A stretch of 64,000 nt of DNA from Rotaria macrura (Eukaryota; Rotifera; Eurotatoria; Philodinida; Philodinidae). The notes under the pieces were generated by a model. It was not told the DNA's origin. It made no database searches and saw nothing but the letters and a program-made list of their open reading frames with translations. A program made the position numbers and the translations under genes. Below are positions 27,301-39,856 of the stretch, piece by piece (position 1 is the first letter of the stretch; each line of letters begins with the position of its first letter). Location: contig OENT01000331.1 of assembly GCA_900239685.1 (NCBI GenBank), positions 1 through 64,000 on the forward strand. Reading direction: 5' to 3'.

Positions 27301-30300
27301 ATGAAATTCGAGAAACACCCGCAAACAAATAAGTAGATCGAGTATTTTTCGATGTGATCCGTGCTTGTCAAGTATAAACCTGAAACGGCGAGCACAAAAA
27401 ACTAGTTTAGAGCGATTTTTTGTCCTCGATAAAACAGTTTCAATCGATTTTCAGCACAAGCAAACAAGGGAAAATATTTAAAACACGCGTTTAAACAATA
27501 GAAAAGAAGTCTGATGTTTTGAGTAGAAAGAGCGGTTGTTTTGCATTCGATGTGTGCCTATTTGGGTAAGTCATCGCTAACTTGTCTGGTTTCAGTGACT
27601 GCCTTCTTCTTATTGAATCGTCGTTCATCACCTTGAAAACTGATGACTAGATAAATAAGTTCAAGTTCAGATATCGGCAGTCGAACTTTATGTTGATCTC
27701 CCTCTCTCATCAAAGAGAAATAGGTTGAAAGTGTAGCATGACGCAATGTCCTTCGGAATCTTTCTCGCTGTCGTCATTTATTCTAGCAGTTAACCCAGAA
27801 TTGATTTCGCTAGGTCGAATTGCGAGTCGCCTTGCTTCTGCACCCTCGTTCGCTCACTGTTCTCAATCAAGAAATGAAATGAACAGTTAGTTCGGACATG
27901 AAAATAGAGTAAATGAATTATATCACTCAGCAGAACTCACTCGTTCCGTCTTCCAGTTACTCGAATCAGTTTTATAGACGCTCACTCATTGTCACACGTG
28001 TTTATAAAGTTTTCTTTTATTTGGCCAAGCCTACGGCGCTCTCGGCAGCCAGTTTCTTCTTCCGATAAAATCATCCTTTCTTGAAAGCAGTTCCGTGAAA
28101 TGTTCAACTCGACTTGTTTGCTCATCTGTCCTTACAAGACTGCATGGAATAGTAAGCAGTAACTGATAGAATAGAACCATGCCTAATATCTAAATCGTTG
28201 AAGGTCATCTAAAATTCGACTTCATCCTCAACTTTCTCTTGATTCCTTCTTGATGAAACTAAGCCTCGTCTTACTTCTCACATTTGATCGTCTTCTTTTA
28301 GAAAATCTTCATTTATTGAAATCCAACTCGAGAAGCAAAATATTTTCCTGATTACATTTTAGATTTCGATAATCTCGTGATTTTCTTATTCAACTCAACT
28401 CAGCGGTCGATCCAATATGATTGAGGAAAATTGTTCACCACAGTCAAACTGGTATAACTATTCAATGTCATAACAACATTCTCATCGGAATTCTAAATGT
28501 TACACTCATAGATCTCAATTTCGAAACTGTAACTCAAATCAATTGTCAAACATCGACTGTCTCTCTCTCCCTCTCCTAACTGCGAATATCACAAGTGAAT
28601 CCAAGCGATGTCTTATTCGATTTTTGTGCCAAACCAATGCAGAATGAGTAGGTGCCTTTCAACTGAAATATTAAATTGGTACTTCAATCGAATCAAAGTT
28701 TAAACGTGGACATGGCTGATTAGAAGATAATGTGCAATGTTCAATTGAACGAGCCACAAAAGAAAGACAATATTTGGACTGGATGGCACACAAGTGTCTT
28801 TCTTGAACAAAGTTCATTCGCGGTTAAACGACAACTTTGAAGATCAGTCGATTTCAAGACGACAAGTCATCTCGTCGGCTTGAGACTCGTTCGATTAGCC
28901 GCTGTTGAATTTCTTCTGAGAGGAATGCACCACGATGAGTGTCTCGAAGGCGAACGGAAAAGCGGCGTTAAATCAACTAAGTGTCGATGGCGAAGTAAAA
29001 CGAGTCAACTTTTCTTTTTCAGTGAAGAACGATTTCTTTCTGAACAGTGGCTATCAAGTTGAATCGACTAGACAAGGTTATTCTTTGACTAGACTCTTCG
29101 TAGGAAACGGTTCTAAAACGAAACTTTGAACATGTAACAAGTGAAAAGTGTGAAGGCCGGGGTCCGTTCCCCTCAGAAGTATTGGTGGCAGCATCGTTCA
29201 GTGACTGAAGTTTCGGCTGTCGTCTTAATATATGATTTAGGAGACAATGACTCGGGTAACGACGCAAAATGAATTTGAATCGTTCAATAACGATTGCGAA
29301 TGAACAAAAGAAGATGAGAATGATCAGCGATAAAGAGGCAGTGTTGCTTAATATTTGATTTCTTTTCTGAAATTCGAATGTTTGAAATAGAAGGAAATGT
29401 TCGAAGTGTAATGAAATTGTTGCGAAGATAAGAGTAAATATTTGTTCAATCGATTAAATGTCGACTCAAAAATGAGTCGATTGATTTTCTAGGAGTAAAC
29501 AGTGTCGATGAGCGATGTTGATCATCTTCGCTGATATTTGTGAGAAAAACTATTTCAATTTGAAACAAAGTCGATGAGATAAACGATTCTTCGACGAGCT
29601 CGATGAATGAAGCAAATCTAGAAAACAGGTGAAACTAGAATTGCCGGTAGGCGAGTCGGCTGACTGCACGATCCTGAAAGATATAAGAGGAGCACCCTGT
29701 ATTACATTTGCTTTTCCAAATTCTTGCGCACATTCATAGAGCAAATCATTACGAAATTCAGTTGTATTCGCCTTTGATGACTCAGCTGACAATAGCGAGA
29801 GATAAAAAATCTAAATCAGCGATTGTCATATTGGGATACTATCAACTGTTAATTATAGTTTTCCGCATAGCTTTTATCTTGCGGCTGTTGTAGAATTTTG
29901 AAAAACGGAATTAAGAGGCGCACTGGCCACGTTCTCACGGCCTTGACAAGCTTTTTGTAGCCAGTGAACATTATATTCAGGTACTGAGAACGAATGGCTG
30001 ATTTGGATCGTGATTCATGCGTTTACAAGGGAAACGTGAAAGAAGAAGAATTTGCTGTGACAACTAACCTACTTGAAAACCATACGTCGACTTCGTCGGC
30101 ACTGTGCGCTGACAGCCGGCCTAATCAATCGAGTTGCTTGAGTTCCATCATCGATTTTGACAGTTAATTCACTTCTGCTTTACTAATTGACATCGTTCTA
30201 AGCATGACTCGACTGGTTTTTAATTGGCTATCGGAATAGTTTGCGTAAATAAATTCTCTATGTTAAGATAACTAACGGAATAATGAATTGCATAAGATGA

Positions 30301-30883
30301 AAGGACACAAGAGGCTGCTTTCAATTTGGTGAATAAAACATGTTCGTTCTTGTCATTGCAAGTGAACACGAGAGTTAAGAATAATTAAAATGTGAAAGGA
30401 GTAAAGTCCGTTTAATATGTGTCGATGTTGTTATTGTTGGGAAGGTTATTTTATTTCTATGGAGTTTAGCATTCACTCGGTGCGAGTAGAACGAAGAGAG
30501 AAAAAAAACGAGAGAGAAAGAGAGAGAACATGAACTGTTTCAGCAGCATGTTTCAACCGACGGTTATGAAGCAGTCCCGTTTTCTCGTCTTCCTTCACAC
30601 TGTGTTGACACACAAGAAACAAATGTAAGCAACCTTTTTTCTAATGGACTTTTTTGCCGCTACTTTATTTCTTTTCATCGAAGTATAACAATCAGCTAGA
30701 GTATTTGCTTTAGGCTTGTGTTCATGTTCACTATTCGAGCTTAGCTTAACGAAACGAAGGGGGTTCGAACACAGCTTTTGCCTGGTTGACTCATGTTCCT
30801 ATTGTGAGATTTGACGTGTTTGTTAATCGACAATAGATGAATTTTATTGAACTCGTTGCTTTTGATCTCGTTTGAATCTAAAC
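24386..30883. other. 6.5 kb gene desert
   Basis: I see no splice-supported coding sequence, RNA gene or element with inverted ends. Open stretches such as 29792-29550 (-) and 28935-29129 (+) lack recognisable motifs. The promoter of the propeller-like gene should lie at the left edge. Confidence 0.5.
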
Positions 30884-31130
30884 TAGGAGCGGCACTTTAA
30901 CTATTCAAAACTTTAAAAAAGTATTCAAGTTTAAAGTGAAACCACTTTCAACTTTAATACTTAAGTCGAAGTACTTTAAATTTAATCGTAAAGTTTAAAC
31001 TTGCAGTAAAACAATGAAGAATTGATCGTGAACAGCTAAAAATTATTTTTCACTTCACTCGGGTTATTTTAAAATAAAAGTGTTCTACTGTAACTTTAAC
31101 TTTTAAAATGAAGTTATAGTGGCACCCCTA
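30884..31130. mobile_element. hAT-like MITE, 247 bp
   Basis: The ends are imperfect inverted repeats: left TAGGAGCGGCAC, right GTGGCACCCCTA. They are flanked by an 8-bp near-perfect target duplication (atctaaac at 30876-30883, gtctaaac at 31131-31138). An 8-bp duplication and a YARNG-type terminus (TAGGG/TAGGA) are known features of hAT elements. The interior is AT-rich (many CTTTAA-like words) with no coding capacity, so this is a non-autonomous copy. One mismatch in the duplication suggests moderate age. Confidence 0.75.
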
Positions 31131-31138
31131 GTCTAAAC

Positions 31139-34100
31139 GAGAGTTTGTCTTTCCCTTATAAACGAGTTCAGACAAAATTTCGAATATACAGCTGAGAGAC
31201 GACCTATTCCAAATGAGTGTTTCGATGCTTGTTCGCGATAAATTTCGAGTCAAATCTTCGTTGATTTTCCGAAGCATAGCCATCGATTTACCGTACCCGA
31301 CCTGACTGATATTTACTTGAGAATATCGTTGCTCATTATCAACGAAGATGCTGCATTGTCTATGGACAATCGTTGCTTGGCTGAGTGGACAGTCGAATGA
31401 ATATTGGTGGGAAAGCGCCTCACTCATCATCATTTATCATTGCTCATTTAAGATAACTAGCCATCGTCCAGTCGAACATCTTCTTCCGATGGAGAAATGC
31501 TTTGTCTCATTTGTAAAGAGAACGAACCTTTGAACTCGAATCCCTCATCGTTATGTCGTGAAGCAAGTGTTTTTTTCGTTTTCGATTTGTCTAATGTCTA
31601 CCTCCCCTATTCCTCGGCTTACGCTTAACCGACAATCGATTGAACTTTGTTTCTTTACCCTAACCTATAGACTTCGTAACCTCAACTTGTCCTATCACAG
31701 AGATTGTTCATCTTACAACCTATCATCCTCTTAGAGTTTCAAGTTCACGGAAAAGTCGGTATGAAGTTTTTCTTCAATATGGTTCAGCATATTTTATTGA
31801 TTTTTCAACGAAAATCAAATACAAGATTTTTGAATATTTCGAAAGTTTCTTAAAAATAAACTATCATTAACAACATCATTGCTTTAGTTAGGTATTGTCG
31901 TCTTTTTGACAAAAAGAGATGATAAAAACAGAGGTGGCGGAGCCCTTAGGCTAGGAAAGGCTCAAATATTTGAAAAAAAACACAGAATTCATCGTGGCTC
32001 TATGCTTGATAAACGAAGGGGGTTAGAAAAGGCGATGCGTATTTTTCGGCTAATTTAAGTGCAACCTAATCCTGATTGGTTGGCGTCTTTGTTCTTGAAA
32101 GATCTTCCCTCATTAACTCTAGCCACTACTTTATGAAGATAAAGCGAAGTAGTTAGAATACATTTATGATGTCGACGTGTTTTTATTTATCATTAGAATT
32201 TATATCGTTTTCTGTATTTTACTCTTGAAAGATTTTGCAATGGCAAACAAACAGTGAGATTCGTGAAAAAAATAAAAGTCGACAGCGACATGAAGAAAAC
32301 AGCTTCAAATTACATCTGTTTTTGAAAACGAAAACAAATGTGGGAAGCTGGTAGAGCTCATCCAGATAGCTCAACTAATTAATCAAAATTCATTTATCTA
32401 ATGATCATGAAAATGGGAATTCAGCTGAAGAGTTTATGTCAACAGAGCTGGTAGAAGTTTCTACTTCCAACAATGACGCAACAACTCTTTAATCATGTCC
32501 TCACTCCTCATATGCATACAGGAAAACTAGATCAGTTAGACTCGAACAGCATTTGCCATGATTTTCCTTGGAAAAGATCGGAGTAGAAAAACCTGTTTTC
32601 GGGTATGAGTGATGATGTACTTCCGACTTTCGTTTGCTGTAGTCAATGTTTAAAATTGTTCATGTTTATGTTGATAATGAAATCAAAATTTTTTTAGTGT
32701 AGTAAAATTTTAGATTGTTCCGAAAGCATGCAAATGGGCCAATGCAGAACATTTTCTGATTGAAAGTTGTGACAACGAAATTTAAAAATCTGTTTTGTCT
32801 CCTAATATCGACTTTCTATCGCTTTTCTCAGAAAAACATGTGAGTCCCTCTAACTTGGAAACGCCCCACTGCCTATGTTCAGAAATGCATATCAAGTTCG
32901 GTTTTCTAAAAGTTTTATCTATGTGAACCATAGATGTCCATCGCGGTTCAAGGTCTGCCGAGACACAATGAAAAAGGAAAGCTACCGCGCCGCTACGGCA
33001 CCGCAGCGCCATGTAAAGACGTAGGCTTAACAACGTTCTGGTCCCCGAAATAAGAAAATAAATATTATAAAATTTCCATGTAATAAAGTGTGAGACAAAA
33101 TGTGAATCTATCAAAGCTGCAGCTATAGGTTTTAATTATTCAATTCATAATCAAAAAATGTAAGGCAACAAATATTTTTAAAAATAGTAATAATTAATAT
33201 GTTCAATGTAAGATTAAAACAACGATAGAATTTAATCTTCTTATACCTTGAATAGAAAGAAATATCGATAGTCGAAAATAACCTATAGTTTCTATAGAGT
33301 ATATCAAATAATAATTTAGTTTGGGGAACGATTGTTTGAATATTCCACCAATCATAAACAGTTAATATATGAAAAAGACCATTCGTTCTTTTCTAAATGT
33401 CTACAGTAACTATCTCTGTTCTCTTTGTCTTTGTTTTCATTCTACCCATAGTCAATATGTACTATTTGCTCGTTTTTGTCTGCCAGTTACCTCGGATATA
33501 CAATATCACAAAATATGTCAAGGTTGAAAAATGGGGTAGAAAAGAGGATTGAGTTCAGGTTCTTGTTACTGACAGTAATAGTTAATTTATTTTCTTTTTC
33601 ATGTATCTGACACGACGGTTCTTTTCAATTAATGAATACTTTGATCATTCTCTTATATATAGCCATACAAATGTACAAACATAGGAATAAGTAATTTCTA
33701 TCTATTTCGAGAATTTTTAATCACTTTTTTATTCTATTTATTATTATAAAACTTAATAAAACGATACTTATTTTTCAAAAGAATATAATCTGTATATGAT
33801 ACTATGCCCAAGTATCATAATTGTCACAAAATTTAATAAAACCTAACAGTTTTTGATCATTTTCTATCGTCAATAATGAAAAGCAGTAATATTAATCACA
33901 TTCATTGAATTCGGTTTTCTTTGCTTCTAATTAACGAGAAAAACAAAGTACACACTTTTGATATCCACCACCAGTGACGTGTTTATTTATATGCATGGCA
34001 ATTATCTAGTAGTATGGTACCTTAAGTCATATGTCACAGTAAAATGTGAAACTCCAACAAGGAAATCCTTAAGGTCGTAAAACTTGTCAAACGCTGAGGC

Positions 34101-37100
34101 TTAAATAACTCTATTAGAACTCATTAATGCAGAAGTAATTAGAAGAAACAAACATTGGATTGATATAAACAAAGTATAATCAATGAAAAAAAGTTTATTG
34201 TTTCACTCACTCTATGAAAAATTCTTAAAGAAATTTACCAATGTTGAAATACTCTGCACATAAAGTAAAGGAAACTTCGGACTAAAAAATTCTAGTATTT
34301 ATTAGTGGACCGTCATAACAGTCTTGAAATTACTATATGGTTACGTATTATTGACTATTGATATACATATATACCAAGGATAGACGCGTATTCGTTGTGA
34401 TCGACTTTGTCATGGTCTAATACTTCGATGAAATGTTCATCTTTTCGATTAGAACGAGTCACGGGTATTTCTCATGACCTTATTCTCATTCAGAATCAAG
34501 ATTGTCCATTTAAGATTAAGGGATTTAAGATTGTCGTGAAGCAATGTTTGAATTTAGTTATTATTTGAAACAGATATTTGCAAATGTTCTTTGACAAGGA
34601 GGTGAGTGATTAGAGTCGATTTCATTTCAATGGACTTTTCGTTTTTGTTCTCTCTTATTGATAAAGGTTTTGACGAGAAAATTTCAGACAGATGAAAAAT
34701 GAATCATTTCCCCGTTTAACAAAAACGTCCTCATTCAAATTGAAATCCTTAGTAGATTAATGGAAATATCTTGTACGACATAGCCAGATAGTTGTGACGT
34801 CAATTTATCGTTTCTTCTCTAAACGAGCATGTGAAAGGGCATTTCTATTCATCGACTTTCAAAATTCTATAGAACCGATGCAGTTCTATAGAAAAAGTGA
34901 TTTGAGAACAGAAAATGTTTCTGCTCAAAATCGACAATGAATTATGTGGTCGACATAGGATTTATTAAGTGATTGCTGAGTTCAGCCTTTGTTGTTCTCT
35001 TATCGTAGACATATAAACACGAAAGATTTTTATTTTTTTGTGGTGATTTCAACCAGAGCTGTAGCCAGTAGGGTTTTTTCCAGACTTGGCCCGCCAGTAT
35101 GCTGGCGTGAGCTATAGTTCATTATTTTCACACTATAAAGCATACATCAACATTCCGGTGAGCCATACTTGCCTCTGAACCACAAGAGATACCGTTTAAG
35201 GTTTTTGTGCCACTGTCAAAGTGATGTTGTGAAACATGATTATTAATGAACGTTGAAGCCGAGATGGAAGCAGCAGATTTGAAACGGCTTGAAAACTTCG
35301 TGGAACTTCACCATCGAAGTCTCAGTTGTTTCCTTCTCGGGTGAAGTACACCACGAGACAATTACTTCGATCCTACTGGCTTGCTTCGGAAGTCCCTGTA
35401 CATGTGTCGTTGTTCTTGAAACGTAGGGACACAGATTTTGATGTTTCAAGCGGGTTTAATGAATTTTCTGGCATGCTGCATTCTGGACTCTCAATGATCT
35501 ATCACTTAGATAACGAAATTCGTCTCATAGGTTGCCAACATAGTCGTAGTAGCTCTATGGTGTTTCACATTTGAGTTGTGTAAGGATTGTACTGAAAAAT
35601 GCCCTCTCCTTCTTCAAGTAACTATAAATGGATATTAAATAACAGAGAGACAGTTATTCTATAGTACTTTTCTATTTTAATCAAATATTCATTGGACATA
35701 GAAATTATCAGTCAACTATAAATATATTGAGAGTCCCTCAGAAAGTTTATTGCGCTATTTCGTTCGGCTCTGTGAAAAATATTGAGCCAATCATAAAATA
35801 ATAAAATGAAGTCTGTTACAAATTACAATGAAAAATAGTGATTGCATTGCCTTTCGATAATATAACTTCATATGGAAGTGATTTGATAGAATCTATTAGG
35901 TATTTTTTATGAATATTATTTCAGAAAAAGTATTCTAACTCATGCATCCGGATAGAATACTTATCAATACCAGAAAACAAGTTTAATATAGCCAAGATAT
36001 ACATTTGGGTGATCGATATTTTGAAAACAGCATGAAAAATATAGAGCGGCTGGTTTGCCTCTCCGTTTACAGTTCTGATCCTAACAAATGAAAATGAGAA
36101 GAACGGACGAGCGAAGTTTAGCTATCGAGATCAAACTGAAAAGATGTTGATTGAAATTGTCTTTGTAACCTTTTCATTTCGAAACGATAAGGTTGAAAAA
36201 GAAATTTTTCGTCCGTCGAATTCTATTGATTATTATAAAACAAAGGAAAGATATAGGTTCAACTGACTTAGCTCGATTGTCTGTTGACCTACCACAATTC
36301 ATAAACAGCTGTAAATAAAGTTCATTTTGGATGATAAATCATTTATGTAATTGAAATCGATAAACGACGAGGTGATTTTCGAATTCTGCTTATAGTTATT
36401 CATAGAACTGACGAAGGCGATGAATCGTTGACTGTCCTGCTATTATGTTCTAGTTGTCGATGAAATGAGTAATTCTTCGATTGAAAAACAGCATTGAAAG
36501 ATAATTGATGAATCGATCTATGTCGATCAATTATTGGACAGAAGAGCTAGCTGATTTGACTAAAAGATCGAACTATGTGACCATGCGATGAAGCGATGCA
36601 TGGACTCCTTTCCATTCGATAGATTTTCATCTTTAAAAATTGTTTCATTTTCTAAATGTCACATGAGTCTCCGAAGAAAACAATGAGTGTAGATTTTAAG
36701 CACAAGTTTTTTCGTCTTTCGCGCCCCAGATCCATATTATGAACCGAACCAACGGTATTAAATGATGATTATTTACAAGGTTCGTAATCAATGTTCGATT
36801 CAAAAAGGGGAATCAGCAAAATAATGAATTAAAATAAAATACGAGAAGGAAAAATAACTGTTAGCAACAAACAAAATGAAAACTAGGAAGTTTCTTAAAG
36901 AAATATTTCTATTGAATGAGTGAAAACAATGAAAAAATAGCGTCTGCTGACAACACTGTGAGAGGAAAAATAGCTATGGTCTCGTAGAAATTTGTAACAT
37001 GGACTTAGTATCGGTGTAATGAACCCGAAAACGAACATGGGCGAGTCGCACGTTTCAGATGGAAAGAAATTGAGAAAAGAAACTTTTAAAAAAATGATTC

Positions 37101-37397
37101 ACAATCATCAGAGGTTTTCGAAAAATAGTTCGTAGTATTGTTGTTGGATTTTTATGTTTGTCGTAATAAACACTCGCCTGAAGGGTTTCAACAAAGTTGA
37201 ACAATAGAAATCAGATAATTTGCTTGAGTTTGAAAGGATTTTCTTTCGCCGGATACGTCGAAGAATAAGGATTTGAAAATCTTTACGAGAATAAGTCGGG
37301 GATCGCTCTATAGAGAAGGAAAACTTCGAGAGAAAAATCAGTGAACTCATTGTCAATAATGACATAATAAATATATTCTAGATTTTTCTAATGAATA
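31139..37397. other. 6.3 kb AT-rich region without recognised genes
   Basis: Composition shifts here from TCGA-rich to AT-rich. No long coding frame is seen. A short GC-rich patch at about 32960-33015 (CCGCGCCGCTACGGC-like) stands out and may be a relic of a repeat. The promoter of the GT61 gene must lie at the right end. Confidence 0.45.
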
Positions 37398-38772
37398 ATG
37401 TTCTTCCGTCGATATCGTCTATTTAAAATTTTGTCTGTTAGCATAATTGCTTTTATTGGTATTTATTTAATCTGTTGGTACTTCTTTTATGAGACAATAA
37501 GTATAAATAGATCTTTAATTGAAGACGAAAAAGTTCTCCCGACGATTTCATTCAATCTGAACAAAGAATTCGAGGAAATCTCTCAAAAGTTGCCACCATT
37601 TTCAATAGGTTTACCTAATTTTTCTGATGACGAGGCCAAACAATGGTTTTACAGCTCAACTTATTATAAAATAAATTCAAAAAAATGTTCGAGAAATTCT
37701 TGTGAACTTCATGGAGTTTTGTTCAACGACACAAAAGAACACGGCTACGCTCGGACGGCTTTTGTTAAAAACGGTCTCTACCTGAATGATGATTGTGGTT
37801 ACAACTATCCAGATGAGGCTCTGCGAAGAAGATTCCAGCAAGATAATCAAGCGACAGTTATTTTCGATAAAGCTATTATCTACACTGTTCCAGATGGATG
37901 GAGTTTTCAACATTTCCTCGATGGTATTGGACCGAAACTGGCTCATTCAAGATCTCTTCTTTATAAATATCCCGACGCCAAAGTTCTCATCGTTCGAGGT
38001 GCTCGATTTGATCGATCTGTTAAAGAAATATGGTCTATGCTTGGTTAGATATGTTTCTTTCACTCAATTGTGTGCCTCTTTTTCTTTTATCAAAACGAAA
38101 GGATGAGAACATAAAATCTATTTAGGAGTTGAACAATCTTCAAGAATAATTCACTATACGGCCGATATGAAAGTCGGTGCTCGTTTATTGATAAATCCGT
38201 GTCGTACAGCTGGTATTCATCCACATCTATGGCACAATGCACGTGAAATGTATTGGTCAATATCAAATATTTCCAAGTCTCTCGATAAAAATACTCGAAA
38301 CAATTTCATTTACATTAAACGCACCTCATCGAATGCAATGAATGGGGCTCGGCTAATCTTAAATGAAAATGAGTTCGTATCAATACTGAAAGAGTTTTGC
38401 TTGAAAAATGCTTTAAATTATATTGAATATGATCATTCGAAGGATCTCAGTCATATAAGGTATCGGATTCAATTATTTTACAATTGCAAGTATATAATTG
38501 GTGTTCATAGTGGGGCTTTATCAAATATGAACTTTGCCCAAAATGAAACACGAATCATTGAAATAATGCCGTTTAGATCTGAGACGAGTTCTTTACCAAT
38601 GACTTGTTCAATGTTTAACCCCAACGATTTGAAAGCATGCGCAGGATATATATTGTACACCCAATCTCAATTACTTAATCAGACATATTGGATTCTACCA
38701 ACGGTTGTTAATAGTCAAGGCAATCTATTGGTTCAATTAGATAGATTAAAAAATCTTCTTCGAAAAGTTTGA
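37398..38772 (+). CDS. GT61-family glycosyltransferase, type II membrane protein
   Basis: Exons 37398-38043 and 38126-38772 join in phase 1 (CTTG|GTTAGA donor, atttag acceptor, 82-bp intron) to 430 aa. A short basic N-terminus (MFFRRYRLFK) precedes a hydrophobic segment at about 10-31, the signal anchor of a Golgi/ER type II enzyme. The luminal part has features of the GT61 (DUF563) catalytic domain: PDGWSFQHFLDGIGPKLAHS (about 160-180), the KVLIVRGARFD strand, FIYIKRTSS with a later ARLILNE (R281, R291), and the hallmark-like GVHSGALSNMNFA (about 341-353, H343). The last corresponds to the HGAGL/TN motif of EOGT and POMGNT2 relatives. N-glycosylation sequons are present. It presumably transfers a sugar to secreted glycoproteins; acceptor and donor cannot be told from sequence. 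It is tail-to-tail with the next gene, about 100 bp apart. Confidence 0.85.
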
Positions 38773-38873
38773 TTGACTCATTTGCTTTTCGTTGTCATGC
38801 GTTTTTATTTAAAAATAAAATAGTTATTCACTTTTATTTATCGAGTCAAATATGTTGTTGGCAAGGAAAAAAT

Positions 38874-39548
38874 TCATCGTCGCTTATTTGTTTTAACATT
38901 TGCCTTTTCACTTTTTCGATTGGGAACATCAGAATCCGACGATCCATCATCATCCGATGAACTTTCTTCTTCACTCGATTCATCTAAACGGAGAAAAGAA
39001 AACGAACGTAATTACTAATTCATCAATTGATTTCGTTTTCGAAAACAACCTTCACTTGTCTCGTCGGAATGATTAGCAGCGATGACCTTTTTCGAATTGT
39101 TCACACTTGCTGGTGGTTTAGTCGTTGTCGGAATATTTCTATTCATAGGAGATATACTTTGAACCGAATTCATGTTGGGACGAGATGTCGATTGTGTTAC
39201 TGTTGTTAACGAACGTATTGGTGTTTGATTTTTTGTTGGGTTTACTTTATCTGCTCCTCTAAAATCCTTTTTTGATGTAGTCGGTAAAGTTTTGGCAATT
39301 TTATCTAATTTGTCTTTCCTCGCTTGTTTTTCTCCTTGTAAAGATTGATTTATAAATGATGGTTTATCTTTTTTTCCGTCGTCACTTTTTGATGCCGAAG
39401 ATAAATCATATTTGGAAGTTTTTTTAAATAGTCGACAACAACAATAATCGATACGTTCTCTGAATGAAGAAAAGCCAGTTAGTTGTGAATCACGTACTAA
39501 TGTATCTTCACTTGATGTCTTTGTCGTCATTGCAAATAGAATGATCAC
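38874..39548 (-). CDS. Low-complexity acidic/basic protein (2 exons, about 202 aa)
   Basis: Exons 39548-39050 and 38983-38874 join in phase 1 (GAAG|GTTGTT donor, gtttag acceptor, 66-bp intron). The splice fuses TSE and D-ESSEEESSSDDDGSS into one acidic serine-rich stretch, which supports the model. The N-terminal part has a CCC cluster (DYCCCRLFKK, possible lipidation or metal site), then Lys/Ser/Thr-rich disordered sequence (GKKDKPSF, KLDKIAKTLPTTSKK). The C-terminus is basic (KTNKRR). The alternation of acidic and basic runs recalls nuclear or chromatin-associated disordered proteins, but I recognise no family. The start could also be the Met at 39530. It is convergent with the GT61 gene; a tRNA-Ser gene lies 220 bp upstream. 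Confidence 0.65.
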
Positions 39549-39768
39549 AACTTGTTTGTTTTTTTATCAAGAATGAATTAACTCATGCATGAAAATACAT
39601 TCGTTTCTTTCTATCAATGTAGGAAAATGAGAAAAAGAGAAAAAAATCAAAACGAAAATGACAAAAGAAAGAGACATAAAGACGAAGAAAGAAGGAAAGA
39701 AATAGATACCGTGATTCATGTTTATCATAAGTCAACGAAAATGAAATTTATGTTATTCTATTGACGAT

Positions 39769-39849
39769 GCTGTGATGGCCGAGTGGTTAAGGCGTCTGAC
39801 TCGAAATCAGATGGGTTCTCCCGCGTAGGTTCGAATCCTACTCGCAGCG
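39769..39849 (+). tRNA. tRNA-Ser(CGA)
   Basis: An 81-nt cloverleaf can be drawn. The acceptor stem GCTGTGA pairs with TCGCAGC (one G-T). There is an A-box-like TGGCCGAGTGG and an anticodon stem TCTGA/TCAGA around the loop CTCGAAA (anticodon CGA, reads UCG serine). A long variable arm (TGGGTTCTCCCGCG) is typical of serine tRNAs. The T arm is GTAGG/TTCGAAT/CCTAC and the discriminator base is G. No intron. A TTTT pol III terminator follows four bases after the end. Confidence 0.95.
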
Positions 39850-39852
39850 CTC

Positions 39853-39856
39853 TTTT
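39853..39856 (+). terminator. RNA polymerase III terminator of tRNA-Ser
   Basis: A run of four T shortly after the tRNA 3' end, followed by ATTTTTATT. Confidence 0.8.

Noticed and set aside
29550-29792. 80-codon frame on - with an acceptor-like ctttcag
   Set aside because: The amino-acid sequence looks mildly protein-like but no neighbouring exon continues it and no family is recognised.
32940-33020. GC-rich patch as a SINE head
   Set aside because: It has a GCGCGGTAGC-like word on the minus strand but no convincing A and B boxes, tail or target duplication.
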